Origin: Salvator merianae
Taxonomy: Eukaryota; Chordata; Lepidosauria; Squamata; Teiidae
Assembly: GCA_003586115.2 (NCBI GenBank)
Contig: QVOM02000116.1
Location: forward strand, 47,779,692-47,843,691
Length of the DNA stretch: 64,000 bases
Reading direction: 5' to 3'
Below, piece by piece: positions 23,761 through 35,739 of the stretch. Made by a program: the position numbers and the translations under genes. The notes below the pieces were generated by a model. The model did not search any database. It worked only from the letters and a program-made list of their open reading frames with translations, and was not told the origin of the DNA. Numbering within the stretch: position 1 is the stretch's first letter; every line of letters starts with the position of its first letter.

Positions 23761-25002
23761 ACAAAGTAGAGGCTGAAGGATGCAGGACAACAAAAGAATT
23801 CTTAATATTACCTACTGTTTGTTAGGAGCGAAGGAACAGTTTTCAAACAGGCCACCTTGGTTTTAAGAACTGCACAAAGTTAATTCGAAGGTGCAAAACT
23901 GCAGCAACTGGTCTAGATTGCCTTCATGCTAGCATGCCATCTTTATCAGCATTGCATATATGTGGCAAGAGCTTCTTCTGATCTCTGCATTCTCATAATG
24001 TTCCTGTAACAGACCCGATGGCCATGGAATGTGATCTCACACAACATCAGGGAGGCTTCAGTTATGGGTGTTTTCAGAGGGGTCCTTCAAACCTCATCAT
24101 TTCCACTTAGGCTTACAATAACTAATATCAAAATATTCTCACAGTGGTATCTATTGCCCATTGGAATTAGTGGAACAAAGGGGCGAGCCAGCAAAAGGAA
24201 GTGATAGCAGGCCTATGAAGAGATGGACGTAATCTAGGGAGGTTAATTTTCTTGCAAGATTGCCTTGAAAGGGTCTTACCTACCATTAGCACCACCTGGA
24301 CAAGTTTATCTATAACCACAAAGTGTAGGGAAGGGACTGAAGAGAGAGGCTATATAGGCTCTAGCACCTGGTACAAGGGACTAGAATTCAAGAACTGAGA
24401 CGGAAAAGGAAACTGGGAGGGAGAAGCAGTCCAAAGAAGAGACAATGAGGAGACTGTGAGTTTCACAACCTGCAGATGAGACAAATATTGCAGTGTGAAA
24501 GCACAGTCTTCTGGTGTACTTTGGAAGAAGCACATGGTCTTCTGGGATAGCGTGTGCACAGCAACACACACACCCTGCAGCAGCAGCAACAGCAGCATTT
24601 GGTCTCATAAAGCAGAGGATGACTCAACTAGTCCCAGACCTCTCGTCCATATACCCTAAAATGTATCCTAAGGCAGTGTTCTTGCATAAGTTGCCTGAGA
24701 CAAAACTATGACAATAGAGAGTGCTTGCTGCAGATTACCCAAGGAAAAGTAAACAAAAGCTGTCCATCTCTACTTTTCATCTTAACATCACATCCTAAAT
24801 TCTACAGTGCAACACTTGATGAGGCCAGTGGGAAAAATATGCTGATGCGGACACACAATCAGCAAGACAGTTTTACACTTCTCGAGAGGGGCAAGAGGCA
24901 AACACCGGGGTGCCAGGTACAGGGTTGCATAACCAGCTCCAGGCAATTCCTGGTTGTGTTCTACCTTGTGAAACTAAGCTGATCTTTTGGAGCTTAAGAT
25001 CA

Positions 25003-25527
25003 AGGCCATTTTTGCACTTACCTTCTCAGTGCAGGCCAGCCTAAAGCTCTTCCAGTGGCAGGAAAAGCTCCACAGCTCTAGGATAAGGCTTCTGCATTCA
25101 GAAGGCTGTCCCAAGGCGGCCCCCCAAGCTGGCTTTGGAGATTGAATGATCTCCGGAATCACTTCTGGATTCATTGAGTGCTAAGAACTGACGTTCCTAT
25201 CCTCAGTTCCCCCTGGGGACCCATTTCAGTGGTGTAATTTGATGCACCACCAAAATGGGTCCCCCTATTAAACTGGAACAGGGAGACAAGTGGAAGGACC
25301 AGCCCAGCTGCCCCTGGAATGCTGGTAAGCCTGTAAAACCAAGTATAGTGGTATAGGTGGGCATTTTGGCCACCTAGATCAATGCAGTCTCACTCCATCC
25401 CAATGCAGGTGAAGTGGCCCAGGGAGGGGGCAAGACCTCTCTCTTCTGCTATAGTGTGTGGAAGAGAGGGTCCAGAAGAGGATTAGCCTCCATACTGGTA
25501 CGGACTCCAGGTAAGTACAGAAAAAGC
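25003..25527 (+). mobile_element. Miniature inverted-repeat element, family A
   Basis: Left end 'aggccatttttgcacttacc', right end 'ggtaagtacagaaaaagc'. The central palindrome at 25215-25264 pairs 'ggggacccatttcagtggtg' with 'caccaccaaaatgggtcccc'. About 525 bp, no transposase frame. Confidence 0.75.
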
Positions 25528-25774
25528 ATTTGTTGCAATGGTGACTTATCACTGCAGTTCCGGGTTTCTAAACTGTAGCTGTAGATATGCATCCTTTCTA
25601 ATGTAGTTTTTCTGAGATATTTCATAACAGGCCCCTACTGTGCACTTGTCAGCGAAACACTTGCTGGCAAATGGAGCTGCTGGCCTGAAACTCTAGTCTT
25701 AAGATCCACCTAGTGTCAGCTTGAGGGGTGGGCCAGAGAATGCAGCTGGCATCTCACCTTTGATTGCATCAATA

Positions 25775-25930
25775 GTCACTTTGATCTGCAGCATGTTGCA
25801 CCTTGATATAAGTGATTTTTAAAGAAACCGGGTTCCATGTAATACAGAATTTTGAAGGTTAGCACCAGCACTTCAACTGAGAGCCAGTGACACCGGAACA
25901 GTATCTGGCATACTGTGCCCTCAATCCAGC
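25775..25930 (-). mobile_element. L2-like LINE reverse transcriptase fragment
   Basis: On the minus strand it encodes Val-Glu-Val-Leu-Val-Leu-Thr-Phe-Lys-Ile-Leu-Tyr-Tyr-Met-Glu-Pro-Gly. This corresponds to the Val-Leu-Val-Leu-Thr-Phe-Lys-Ala-Leu segment in the C-terminal part of L2-type LINE proteins. Confidence 0.65.
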
Positions 25931-26520
25931 CAGGAGCCAGGCAGTTGCGTTTCGTATCAAAGGAAATTAATTATAATCTCTTGTGTCTTCCCAGAAACTG
26001 TCAACCAGAAAAATAATCTAAGCTGGCACACTTTGGTGTCTCATACACTGCTCCCCTTTTCCCTTTTCCTGTGGTTCTTTGCATTGCTCCCAGACTTTCA
26101 TGCGCTTGGATCCCTTAGAACGTCTTCCTTAGGTGTTTCTGGTGCTATACAAAGGCAAAGGATGACATCTTTGTAGGGAGCGCATGTATGTTCTGCTTCT
26201 ATAAGGATACGTAGCAAGGAAGTATCTTTCATCTGCCGCTCCATCCAACAGGCTTGCGGCGCGCAAAGGCTCCAGATGGTGCCGTCACAGGCACAAGAAG
26301 TGTAAAAAATTTGGTTTGTAACAAGGCACAGCAGCACGCTCTTCAATAAAATAGTTGTTGTCATCTGTGCTGTAGACTTTCCGAAACCTGCACATGAGAC
26401 TTTTATCGGCATCGTTTTCTTTCCAAGGATTTATTCTCAGGAGGAGGGACTACAGAGCGGTGCTAGGTCAACTACATGTATTAATATTTGATAGTGACAA
26501 AATGTTGTTGTGTCTCTTTG

Positions 26521-26579
26521 CGCGCGTGTGTGTGTGTGTGTGTGTGTGCATGTGTGTGTGTGTGTGTGTGCACGCACGC
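26521..26579. repeat. (GT)n microsatellite
   Basis: An interrupted GT/CA tract. Open frames across it (Val-Cys repeats) are artefacts. Confidence 0.95.
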
Positions 26580-27064
26580 CACATACGCACATAAACACAT
26601 TTTGGAGCATGCTTTTTCCCTCTCTGCAATTAGCTATCTGAATATTTCGTTTTCCTTTTTTCCTCCCCTCTGCTGTCAATTAATTTTATAACAACTAATA
26701 AAGTTGCATCCTGGGAAAGGATCTCCCCCCATTCTTGTGCAGACACTCCCCATCTTATGGAAAGGGTCTGTTCTGGAAACCTTTCCAATTAACCCAGATT
26801 TTCCCTAAATCAGAATATTCACATTGTTGAAACAAAGCCAAGAAAAAAATAACCAAAAGCAAACTAAACAGAAAATCCAAGGTCTGGGCAGTTTGTTTGC
26901 TCCAAAATGCTGTGGGGTGGGAGGGGAAGACTAAGCAGGTTTTTGGAGGACAAAGGAGAGCGGTACATGAGTGGGAAGGAGCTGCTGGGAGGTGGAAATC
27001 CTAGATACCTACAGATTGCTCAAAAAATCCAAACTCAGAGCAGCTTACATTGGCTTTTTTGGGC

Positions 27065-27306
27065 AAATTCACTAAGGCCTTGCTGGATCCGCCCATCTGG
27101 TCCAGCATCCTGTCTCACACAGTGACCCACCAATTGCTTCTGGGCATTCTCATGCAGAAGACAAAGGCAAAACCTTCACCTGCTCTTGACTTCCTGCAAA
27201 TGGACTTTGGAAGCATCCTGCCTGTCTCTCCAAACTGGAGGCAGTACCTAGGCATCTATTCCAATAGCCATTAGTATACCTGTCCTCCATGAATTTGTCC
27301 AACCCT
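27065..27306 (-). mobile_element. CR1-like LINE 3' UTR fragment
   Basis: Antisense copy with 'catctggtccagcatcctg', 'caattgcttctgggcattctc', 'aggcaaaaccttcacctgc', and 'gaggcagtacctaggcatc'. Confidence 0.78.
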
Positions 27307-27477
27307 ATAAGAACATACGAGGAGCCCTACTGGATCAGGATACAACCCATCTAGTCCAGCATCTCATCACACACAGTGACCCACCGATTGCTTCTGGGCA
27401 TTCTGAAGCAGAAGACAAAGGCAAAACCTTCACCTGCTCTTGACTCCCTGCAAATGGCCTTCAGAGGCATCCTAAGG
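27307..27477 (-). mobile_element. CR1-like LINE 3' UTR fragment
   Basis: A second antisense copy directly adjoining the previous one. It begins 'taagaacatacgaggagccc' and is cut off after 'ccttcagaggcatcc'. Confidence 0.78.
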
Positions 27478-27486
27478 AGTGTCTGT

Positions 27487-27600
27487 ATTTTGTTTATTGT
27501 TTTTTCTATCCCACCCTATACCTAAATGTCTCAGGGTGAGTACATGCCTTTAAAGAACTATCTAAATGTATCATTCCACCATGGAATTATTCACTCCACC
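27487..27600 (-). mobile_element. L2-like LINE 3' terminus
   Basis: 'tctatcccaccctatacc' followed by 'tctcagggtgagtaca'. Same family as 22261-22370. Confidence 0.5.
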
Positions 27601-27658
27601 TCTGAATACAGTCAACTCCTTTCCAGGGGAATCCCAAGAGACATAAAAAGAACAGTAG

Positions 27659-27661
27659 TTT

Positions 27662-27732
<71 letters not shown>

Positions 27733-27768
27733 CCCCTCCCTTCCCTTCCCTTTCTTCCTTTCCCCCTC
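27659..27768. repeat. (TTTC)n microsatellite with polypyrimidine tail
   Basis: About 18 units of TTTC (27659-27731) followed by an uninterrupted pyrimidine stretch to about 27768. The + strand is purine-free for roughly 110 bases. Confidence 0.95.
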
Positions 27769-28776
27769 TAAATCCTCCCATAAAGTTCAGCTTGCATGCT
27801 TCTATACTTAATTCTAGATTTTGAGATATGATTTGTTTAAAGGGGGTGAGAAATGCAGAAGAAAATCTTTAGCCTTTAGCATCCTCAACACCTGTGAGTC
27901 CATGGCATTATGGCAGCATCTACAATACTGTATTTCTTATTAACTTTCAGCTGTTAGAGATACCTTGTTTTGTGGGAGTTTAGTTCTTATTTTTATATCT
28001 TTGTTAAAAAGGAGAGAGAGAGATTTCTTGCCTGCGTAATTTTTGGGAAAACCCTAAAAGTGCATTTCATATCTAGACATTGCATTTAAAGAAGTCTTGA
28101 CAAGTAAGTTAGGAAGATGGCCAGTTGTTCCTGTTTCTCCTTGACACCTGGTATTTAGAAGCATAGGGCCTTCGACAAGATAACTGGAATGTGTACATGC
28201 AAGAGCATCTAGAAGCCAAAATATTGAGCTTAATTTGTCCCTGCAAACAAATGAGCAGCCAACAGATAATTGGGGAGGAATTCTATAAACCTGCCCTATA
28301 TAGTGACAGAATACTGGTCTATCTAGAACAGTATCCTGTTCACACTGTCTGGCTATTTCTATGCAGAGTTTCTAGGAAAGTGTTGGTGCAAAGAACTGAC
28401 CTGGGCTCCTGGGTACCTGAGGCATGTTCTGCAGCCCAGGCTATGTTCCTTTATTCTACTGATGACAATGGACCTATTGGTACTTTGGCCTAGCAAGAAC
28501 GAAGAATGCTGGCTAGCATTCACACTTGGCGGGAGCCTGAGCAGCCAAGAGTAGGCTTCATCCGCTCCCGATTGTGGATACCTGTGGAGCACTAATTAGT
28601 GCTCTGCAACCCTACCAGGAAGTGATAGTCACCTCCTGTAAGTGCAGTGTCACACTTACCTGGAGTTGCGGTGTCCAGGCCAGTGCACGAACCTGACTGC
28701 ACAGGAGCAGTCACCTGATCAGGCAGACCCGATTGAGCAATTGTGCATACACACGGTGCGTCGTTGCTGCCAGTCA

Positions 28777-28815
28777 CCATGGCAGCAGCCAGACGCTCCC
28801 TGGCTGCTGCCATGG
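28777..28815. repeat. Perfect 16-bp inverted repeat
   Basis: Arms CCATGGCAGCAGCCAG (28777-28792) and its exact complement (28800-28815) are separated by 7 bases. They lie inside a possible family of elements spanning about 28640-28965, whose edges resemble the 'cacttacctgg' tips of family A. Confidence 0.9.
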
Positions 28816-29674
28816 CAAGAATCAGGACAGCTCCCGGTGTTTGCACCATAAACACCGGTAGCTGGCTCCAGGTCCAGTTTTTAGCCATGCAGTGTGGACA
28901 GTGTCTGCGCTGTGTGGTCAGTTCCACATTAGAACAGGATAATTATTCTGTTGTAATGTGAAAAGTGCAAAAGCGCAGATTGTGATTGCTCAGTGATTTC
29001 CACAAAACTCATCAGGCAATGTTTTCAAGCTCAGGTAGGATCCAGACAATGACATAATGGCACCCTGCAAGCATTTAAAGAGTGTGGAGTCCACGTGACC
29101 CTGCACCCAACAAGTGAACCATCTGTCATAAGTGCTTTTAATAGCCTTTAGTGGTACAGCAAAAGGAAACATTTTCTGCCACAGTCACAAAATCTGGTTG
29201 CTCTTCACTAAGACCAAATAGGTAGGCCCTATTTTCCCAACTACAGGAAGTGATAGATTTCAGGGGCCATTTCCAGTGTTTGCAAAATCACACTCGCACC
29301 GGAAGAATTGAAGTCAGGGAACGAAAGTTCCCTGGTCAGGATGTTCCCACAGATGGGAGGGGCAGCATGCACTAACAGTTCCCATTTGGTTTTCAATAGA
29401 CTACAGGTCTGATGAAAATTCTACCAATTTCATTGCCACAAACATTTGTAAATAGAGCATGTTGAAAACTACTAGGTCAAGGATTGAATTCTGGAATTCT
29501 TCCTCCAGTTTGAAAGGAAACATTGGTGAACTCTCTTTGGGGCCAGATCTTGAACAATTCTTTACTGTAGCAGTGGATAGTAGTGACTAGTCCATGTCAA
29601 TGTAGTGGGTGTCACTCCCAAAACTGTGTCTATCTCTCAGCCCTTATTGGCCTTGCTCCTCTCTCCTCAGAAAG

Positions 29675-30216
29675 GATACTGCAGAGTCAGAAAAAGTACA
29701 GAAGAGGGCAACCTCCCTTATGAAATCAGACTGCAACGTCGAGGCCTCTTCAGCCTCGAAAGACAACATTTAAGAGAAGACCTGATTGACCTATATAAAA
29801 TCATGCAAGGTGTGGAAAAAGTGAATAGAGAAAGATTCTTTTCTCTATCATACAACACTAGAACCAAGGATCACTCTGTGAAGCTGATGGCCAGGAGAGT
29901 TAGGACCAACAAAGGGAAGTATTTTTTCACCCAAAGGGTCATCAGTCTATGGAATTTGCTACCAGAAGAGGTGATGACAGCAACCAGCCTGGATGGCTTT
30001 AAGAAAGGGTTAGACAGATTCATGGAAGACACATATATCAGTGGCTTCTAGAATTGATGTCTAGTACTGCTCCCAGGTTGGAGAGACAAGCAGGATGTCT
30101 TTGCCTTCTGCTTGAGAATGCCCAGAAGCGATTGGTGGGCCACTGTGTGAGACAGGATACTGGACTAGATGGGCAGCAGCCGGATCCAGCAGGGCTCCTC
30201 TTATGTTCTCATGTTC
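29675..30216 (+). mobile_element. CR1-like LINE: end of ORF2 and complete 3' UTR
   Basis: An open frame ending at 30051 holds the C-terminal part of a CR1-clade reverse transcriptase protein. Motifs in order: Leu-Pro-Tyr-Glu, Arg-Arg-Gly-Leu-Phe-Ser-Leu-Glu-Arg, Asp-Leu-Ile-Asp-Leu-Tyr-Lys-Ile, Lys-Tyr-Phe-Phe-Thr-Gln-Arg-Val, and Trp-Asn-Leu-Leu-Pro-Glu-Glu-Val. The 3' UTR follows with the motifs shared by the other copies and ends 'cttatgttctcatgttctcc'. It is 5'-truncated and is the reference copy that identifies the short fragments in this window. Confidence 0.88.
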
Positions 30217-30934
30217 TCCTTCATCAAGCCTTCTCTTCTTTCTTCTTGTCTCAAAGCCTTATGGAGGGGGGAACTGTGCTATTCTTTCCCTTGATATTAA
30301 CTGCCCAATTACAAAAGAGCTAAATACATTTATAGCATGTGATATGTGATATGTGATGCAACTCAGTGATCACTGTTACGTTTGGCTGATGCTTTTTTTT
30401 TTTTAATCTGTTTTGGTTTCTACGTTTTAAACTCCAGGGATCACATTTTAAGTGATCCATATGACTTGCAATCTTTTTCTCCTCCTTCATAATACCAGTA
30501 GGCATGTGAAGTTCAATTTGGTGATTGCAGGTCTACTATGCCTGATCTTAGTTTGTCTGGAGCCTTGTGTGAGAACATCTGCTTACAGACAGCTTGGTAT
30601 GTTTTAAAATTCTTATTATTTACTTGTTTCTACTGCAGCATTCTCTCACTACTTGAATACTGTCTTTTTTATCCTTGTTTGCTTTTCTTTAGAAAAGGAA
30701 AAACTGAGAAAGTTTTAAAATTATGCAATAAATCAACAAACCTTTTGCAAGTTCCCTCGCTAGAGCAAGGCATTCTTAAAAACTCCAGCTGAGCAGTAGG
30801 CACACAACTCTCTGTTTTTACGTCTGTGCAGACTTGCCTGTATTTTGTTTTCTCAGTCTCTCTTGGAAGAAAGATCAGGCGCTTTGCAGAGGCTGAAAGT
30901 TTGTAGGGTTAGTTTGAATCATGCAGCTATCAGT

Positions 30935-31112
30935 GCCTATTAGTGCTGATGGTAGTAGGAGATGGCTTGCCTCTGAAGGTCAGCTGCTGGGATACTATGA
31001 GCAAGGCAGTATTTGTTCATGTCCTGATGGTGGGCTTCCTTGTGCAGCTGGTTGGACGCTGTGGTGAACAGGCTACTGGTCTAGATGGGTCGATTCTTAT
31101 GTTCTTATATCA
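30935..31112 (+). mobile_element. CR1-like LINE 3' end, different subfamily
   Basis: Ends 'ctactggtctagatgggtcg' then 'attcttatgttcttat', the CR1-like terminus. The body differs from the other copies. Confidence 0.65.
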
Positions 31113-31242
31113 GAAAAGTTGTGCATAAGAATACAAGTTGAATTTTCCATGGTCTGAACTACCCATTCCGAAAGTAAGGTATAACTAAATTTGGGTTGGG
31201 TGGAGGTCATTTGTCCTTTTCCTGCAACAGGTAACCATGCCA

Positions 31243-31335
31243 TTAACCAACAGTGCAATCCTTATTGGATCTGCTCAGAAGTAAGTGGCACTGTGATCTC
31301 AATGCTTGCTCCTAACTGAAACTAATAGGGTAAGA
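31243..31335. repeat. Short interspersed repeat ('cagaagtaag' family)
   Basis: Contains 'cagtgcaatcc' and 'tgctcagaagtaagtggcac', a motif common in squamate and other amniote genomes. It is shared with about 63650-63768 ('ctactcagaagtaagtccca'). Confidence 0.5.
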
Positions 31336-33230
31336 TCGGACACCGTTAAAGAGACACCTTCTGGGTGAATTTGAGTCTGAAGCAGCAGACATTTTTGCCC
31401 GCATTCACCTTACCCCACCTCAAAGCCTCCTTGTCATTGGAATTTCATAACACTGAAGACTTCTTTTTCTTTAAGCTGGGTTGGGTGGGAAACTACATAA
31501 GCAAAGAGATAGGATTTCCAATCACTGGTAGAAACCATTGTCAGGAGAGGTTTTGTCTGACTTGGAGGTGAATGGAGGCTACAGTGTGGCAAAATAAGGT
31601 AGGTTCTCAACCGTATATTCAGATAACTGTTTGATGCATTTTTTTTGTGCATCTAGGGATGGGACACTTTTTATTTAAGGGACAACTTAAGAAAGCCCTG
31701 ACTAATTACACCCTAAGATTGTAACCCAACTAAAGGAGAAAAGTGTGATGGAAATGCAGCTTCCGTCACTTTTGAATACACTTTTAAATACTCTTGACAC
31801 AATCTCATATCTTGTTTTTTATAATTGTCTAAATTCTTAATTAAAATATTGTATAAATATGTAGCATTATTTTGAGGGGACAAAGGCACAGTTTAGGCCT
31901 GTAAATAAGAGGGATTTTTTTTTTTTTTCTTTTCTGAAAATGGTCCGGTGAGGCATCCAGGAGTGAGAGGTGAACCTAGGTAAGGGCACATATAAGCGGG
32001 ATGCAATTGGCTGGAATGGCTTATGGGGCATTTAAGTTAGTAGCTTGCAAATCCCTAGTGTATGAGGCAGTTTTTCTACTATAAAAAATAGTGTGAGGTT
32101 GAAGCACATGCTTGTGGTTTTGGTAACTTGCTGACATCATAGCAGCATCTATGGACAGACAGTCAGGCAAGTCCTGCACAGTCTGAAGAGTCCTTGTCAA
32201 AAGTGGGTTGTCATGTGGGGACCACACCTCGCCATGCAACAGGAATGCGATGACATGAAGGTGTTCCCAAGTCACCAGGACTCAGCCCACTCCTGGGGGC
32301 AGAATATGCTCCCAAGAGTCCTCCTTCCACAGAGCAGTAAAAATTGTTCTGCCAGAGGCAGCACAGGTGTCATTTATTCCAGTGACTGCTGAAAATCTCC
32401 TGGACCAGTTTACCTCCATGGGATATGACCCAAAGTGCTGAAGAAAGCCCACTTTGGGAGGCTTTTTTGGTACGTTGTATCACAGGCCCAGATGGAAACT
32501 TCAACACTGGGAACTTTAATTCCTTGGTGTCAATGTCGACATGGGCCAGGACATTTGTCCAGGACATGTGACAGCCCTCCTCCTACTCTTGGCTGGAGCA
32601 AGCTGCCCAGTTCAGGAGCAGGGTCTTCTGTGGGTGTCATACCATATATATGACTCTTGCATGGTATGGTGATACCACTATGTTAACAGCACGATACCAG
32701 AGTCCCATAAAGGTGTGGGGCTGGCCTTAGAATGGGCACACAACAGGTGGTACAGAGAAGGCAAGATCCAGAGCATCCCACAGTGATTAGAGGTTCCTGA
32801 GATTGTTAGCTAGACATTCAGGTTAATAAGGAAATCACTCCAGACAAGCAAGGTTGCTTCTGATCCTCTTCTCAAAAGCCATTCTTGTCTTTCCTTGCTA
32901 GATTTCCTTAACTTTAGATTGGGTATGAATGGGGAACCCCTCAAAGAGTGGATGCCTTCCAGTAAAGGACTGGGTGCTCTGGAAAACAGGCATACAACCA
33001 CTCTTCCCTTCCATACTCACTCTAGTCTGACTGAACAAGTCTATCTGATGGAAATGGTCCATTATGGACCAGGCAATCCATAACTCCCACCCTACTTTGA
33101 AAATAAGCATGCCTGATCCATTTGCCAGTATTTCTTTTTCTCCTTGCACAAAACCAGGAGAAAACGAAATGGACTTTTAGTCATTCCTTAACTATCTGAC
33201 TGATCTCTCCACATCCTCCTCCAAAGTGCC

Positions 33231-33398
33231 CACTGTTGTTCTTCCTGCACTAAGCCTTATTCCGGGGTCTGCTGTCCACTTGCTAGTGCAGACTACAGCA
33301 GGGCTCAGGCACAGTCTGCCATAGTCTGCACTAGCCAGCAAACGGCAGGCCCCTATTCTGGGATATAATCCAGAATAAGGCCCAGTGCAGAAAGGGCC
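33231..33398. mobile_element. Foldback element, family B
   Basis: The right half 'gatataatccagaataagg' + 'cccagtgcagaaagggcc' is close to the copy at 12412-12591. The left half 'cctgcactaagccttattcc' is more decayed. It ends about 130 bp before CNPY1 exon 2. Confidence 0.7.
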
Positions 33399-33451
33399 TA
33401 TGTTTTCTCATTTCTGTGGCAGTCATGTACTTTTATTTTTATTTCTCTTTC

Positions 33452-33531
33452 CTTCACCACCTTCACCTTCACCTTCACCCTCACCCTCTCTCTCTTTTTC
33501 TTTTTCGGTGTTTTCCTCTGGCTTGGTCTAG
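33452..33531 (+). promoter_or_regulatory. CNPY1: Extended polypyrimidine tract and splice acceptor of CNPY1 exon 2
   Basis: A (CTTCAC)-type hexanucleotide repeat at 33452-33490 runs into (CT)n/T-rich sequence and the CTAG acceptor. It makes the pyrimidine tract of this 24-kb intron unusually long. Confidence 0.7.
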
Positions 33532-33647
33532 CTTGCAAAGCTCTTGCAGATGAGCTGGCCTACGACATCAAGAAAATTGGTCCAAAGCGGACGGTGAATT
33601 CAGGGACATTTCGACTCAACCCTGATGGCACACGAGGGAAGAAGAAG
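33532..33647 (+). CDS. CNPY1: CNPY1 coding exon 2
   Basis: 116 bp, entering in phase 1 and ending on a complete codon; it encodes residues 33-71. It begins Ala-Cys-Lys-Ala-Leu-Ala-Asp-Glu-Leu, the second half of the canopy Cys-X-X-Cys motif. It continues through Gly-Pro-Lys-Arg-Thr and Gly-Thr-Phe-Arg-Leu-Asn-Pro-Asp-Gly, the counterpart of Gly-Ser-Phe-Arg-Ile-Asn-Pro-Asp-Gly in CNPY2. It ends in a basic Lys-Lys-Lys stretch. The acceptor is a pyrimidine tract ending CTAG at 33531, and the donor is GTAAGA at 33648. The acceptor lies just after a (TTCACC)-type hexanucleotide repeat. An apparent in-frame Met upstream of the exon is intronic. Confidence 0.93.
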
Positions 33648-35059
33648 GTAAGAGGGAGAGATGTGGCAGTATGTAATTGCTGGCATGTGCAATTACCAAC
33701 CACTTATCCAAACAGCGGTTGGTCTCTTAATCTTATAACCTTTTCCTTCAGAAGGCCAACAGCCAGTAAATTGCTTCCCTTTCCTCTGGGACCCAAAGTA
33801 ATCTGTGAGCTTGAAATTGAGGTTCGCCACCATCACCCTTTTCTTCTTTTCAGGATGTTTTATTTTAGGAGGGTTTTTAAAATGTTACAGAGCACTGTTC
33901 CATTGCCAAACAGTGTTTCTGAAAAGTCAGTCAGAACCACAGGAGTGACTAAGAAACAGAAGTGAGAGAGGAAAAATAGGGCAAAAGTCCATTTACATCC
34001 GTCGTTCCTCCTGCTCACAGGAACCACCTATGTGCTATTTGTGCTTCTTTTGCTGAAGGTTGGTTTGAAATTAGTTGCGAAGTTCCAGACACCGTCTCTG
34101 CTCAAAGTTCAAACTATGGGTGAATAGCAGCAGAATCTCTCCAGCTACCTGCAAAACAGAAGGATGAGGTCTAAGGATAGCTGAGGTTTTGGATTCTTGC
34201 AAGTTGCAGTACAAAATTGACCTGATTCCTTTGATTAATGTCCTTTCTCCTCTGGATTTTGCTTTGCGCTTTTCACAATTCCAAATTTTGTGATAAAGAT
34301 CGTGTCTCTTATCATCCAAAGATGGTGCCAGGGGTTACCTCATTTCATTTTTGGCAGCAGCAGGCAACCTTGCAGCTATTACACCAGCCCCTTTGCCTCC
34401 AAAATGGAGACACGGAAGGAATCTTTTTCCACAGCATCTCCTGCGCTTGGCCACCAAGGAACTGCCTCCACGCAGAAGAGGAGACGTGGCCATCGTGTCT
34501 TCTTTGCACACAAATCCCTTCTCAGTGCAAGACTCTAGTGATCAAATTTGGTACAATTGTTCCTTACATCCTAGCTTACCAATAAAATGTTAAGATCAAC
34601 TGAGGAAATGTGAGGAAATACCCACTTCTCTCCTGCCTAGCAAAGTTAAGATAAAATGCATCTTCCTTTGCAAATTGCCTTGACCTTTTTTTTTTAAAAA
34701 AAGAATGTTGAATACATTTTAATAACAGCAGCAGCAATCATAATGATTTACTGAACAAGTCACACCAGTATCATCAACTTCCTTGCGAGTAACAATGGCC
34801 TGCATCCAAGTTTGCTTGACCTGCGGCTGCTTTGCTGAAAAATAAAAATAATTTCTTGTTAACAGCCCAAGGTGGGTCTCTCTGTAGCTTTGTGTCCTAG
34901 CCCCAATCTCAATAAAATTTAGATAGGCCATATTTTTGATCCTTCTCAGAATGCCCTACAGTTGGGTTACTAGTAGGTGCCACAGGCAAAATGAAAACAC
35001 AGAGAGACCATGTGTATATGGTTGCTTCCAGGGCTGAGGGGTTCATACAGCACACAAGC

Positions 35060-35240
35060 TTTGGGACCAGACTCTGATCACTCCAAAGGACTAGGAACAA
35101 AATGTCCTAGTCTTGGAGGCACCAAGGAACCCATTTTGGTGGTGTGCTTTGGTGTGTCACCGAAATGGGTCCAGCAGTAGTCAGGAGCATGGACGCATGC
35201 TTTCTGCACACCTCTGTGTTCCTGACTAGGCCATGCTTGT
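35060..35240. mobile_element. Family A element, partial core
   Basis: Contains the central palindrome of family A at 35127-35172 ('ggaacccattttggtggtg' facing 'tcaccgaaatgggtcc'). Terminal repeats were not found with certainty. Confidence 0.55.
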
Positions 35241-35739
35241 CTGCAGGTTGACCTTGATGTCTGCATCCAAAGTATATATTGGACTATTTATTTATTTCTC
35301 GTATCTTCATTTCTTCTTTCCTTCAAGTTGATAAGTAACGACAGAAAATAAACCTACAAAACCACAAAGAAAGCCACCTGTGTTCTGGTCCTATGAAAGT
35401 TGATATTCCTACTGAATTCTGGTCTTCTCCTAGCATAGTGTATGTGAGGTGGCAGGTCGGACAGTGGCCAAGAAAATGGTAGTAGGAGTCAGAATAGGTT
35501 GAGCTCACAATAAGGCTGCAGGTCTAATCAAGCTCACATGGAAATTAACCACTCTGAGCAAAGTGGATTACGTTAGAGTTGAATAGGAACGCTGGGCTAT
35601 TTCTGCATGGTGCATGTTGGTGGCACACCACAGAGATCTGATCTTGGACCAGATCAAGTGATTCAGCTTTAGATTGGTAGCATGGGTCAAGGGCTGTCTA
35701 CATTGTGGTGGCCCAGCCAGCCTGACTGGGAATTCAAGT

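Larger units (their letters stand above)
9250..33531 (+). other. CNPY1: CNPY1 intron 1 (about 24.3 kb)
   Basis: GT at 9250 and AG at 33530-33531. It is filled largely with decayed transposable elements and simple repeats, listed separately. I saw no recognisable content in 13880-15980, 18410-20480, 23780-25000, 26580-27050 and 31340-33230 beyond weak short inverted repeats. No open frame in it looks like a host gene on either strand. Confidence 0.85.

Noticed and set aside
26437..26691. Cys-Val and Thr-His repeat open frames
   Set aside because: They arise from the (GT)n microsatellite at 26521-26579.
29605..30051. 148-residue open frame that could be taken for a gene
   Set aside because: It is the C-terminal end of a CR1-like LINE polymerase followed by a CR1-like 3' UTR, 5'-truncated.
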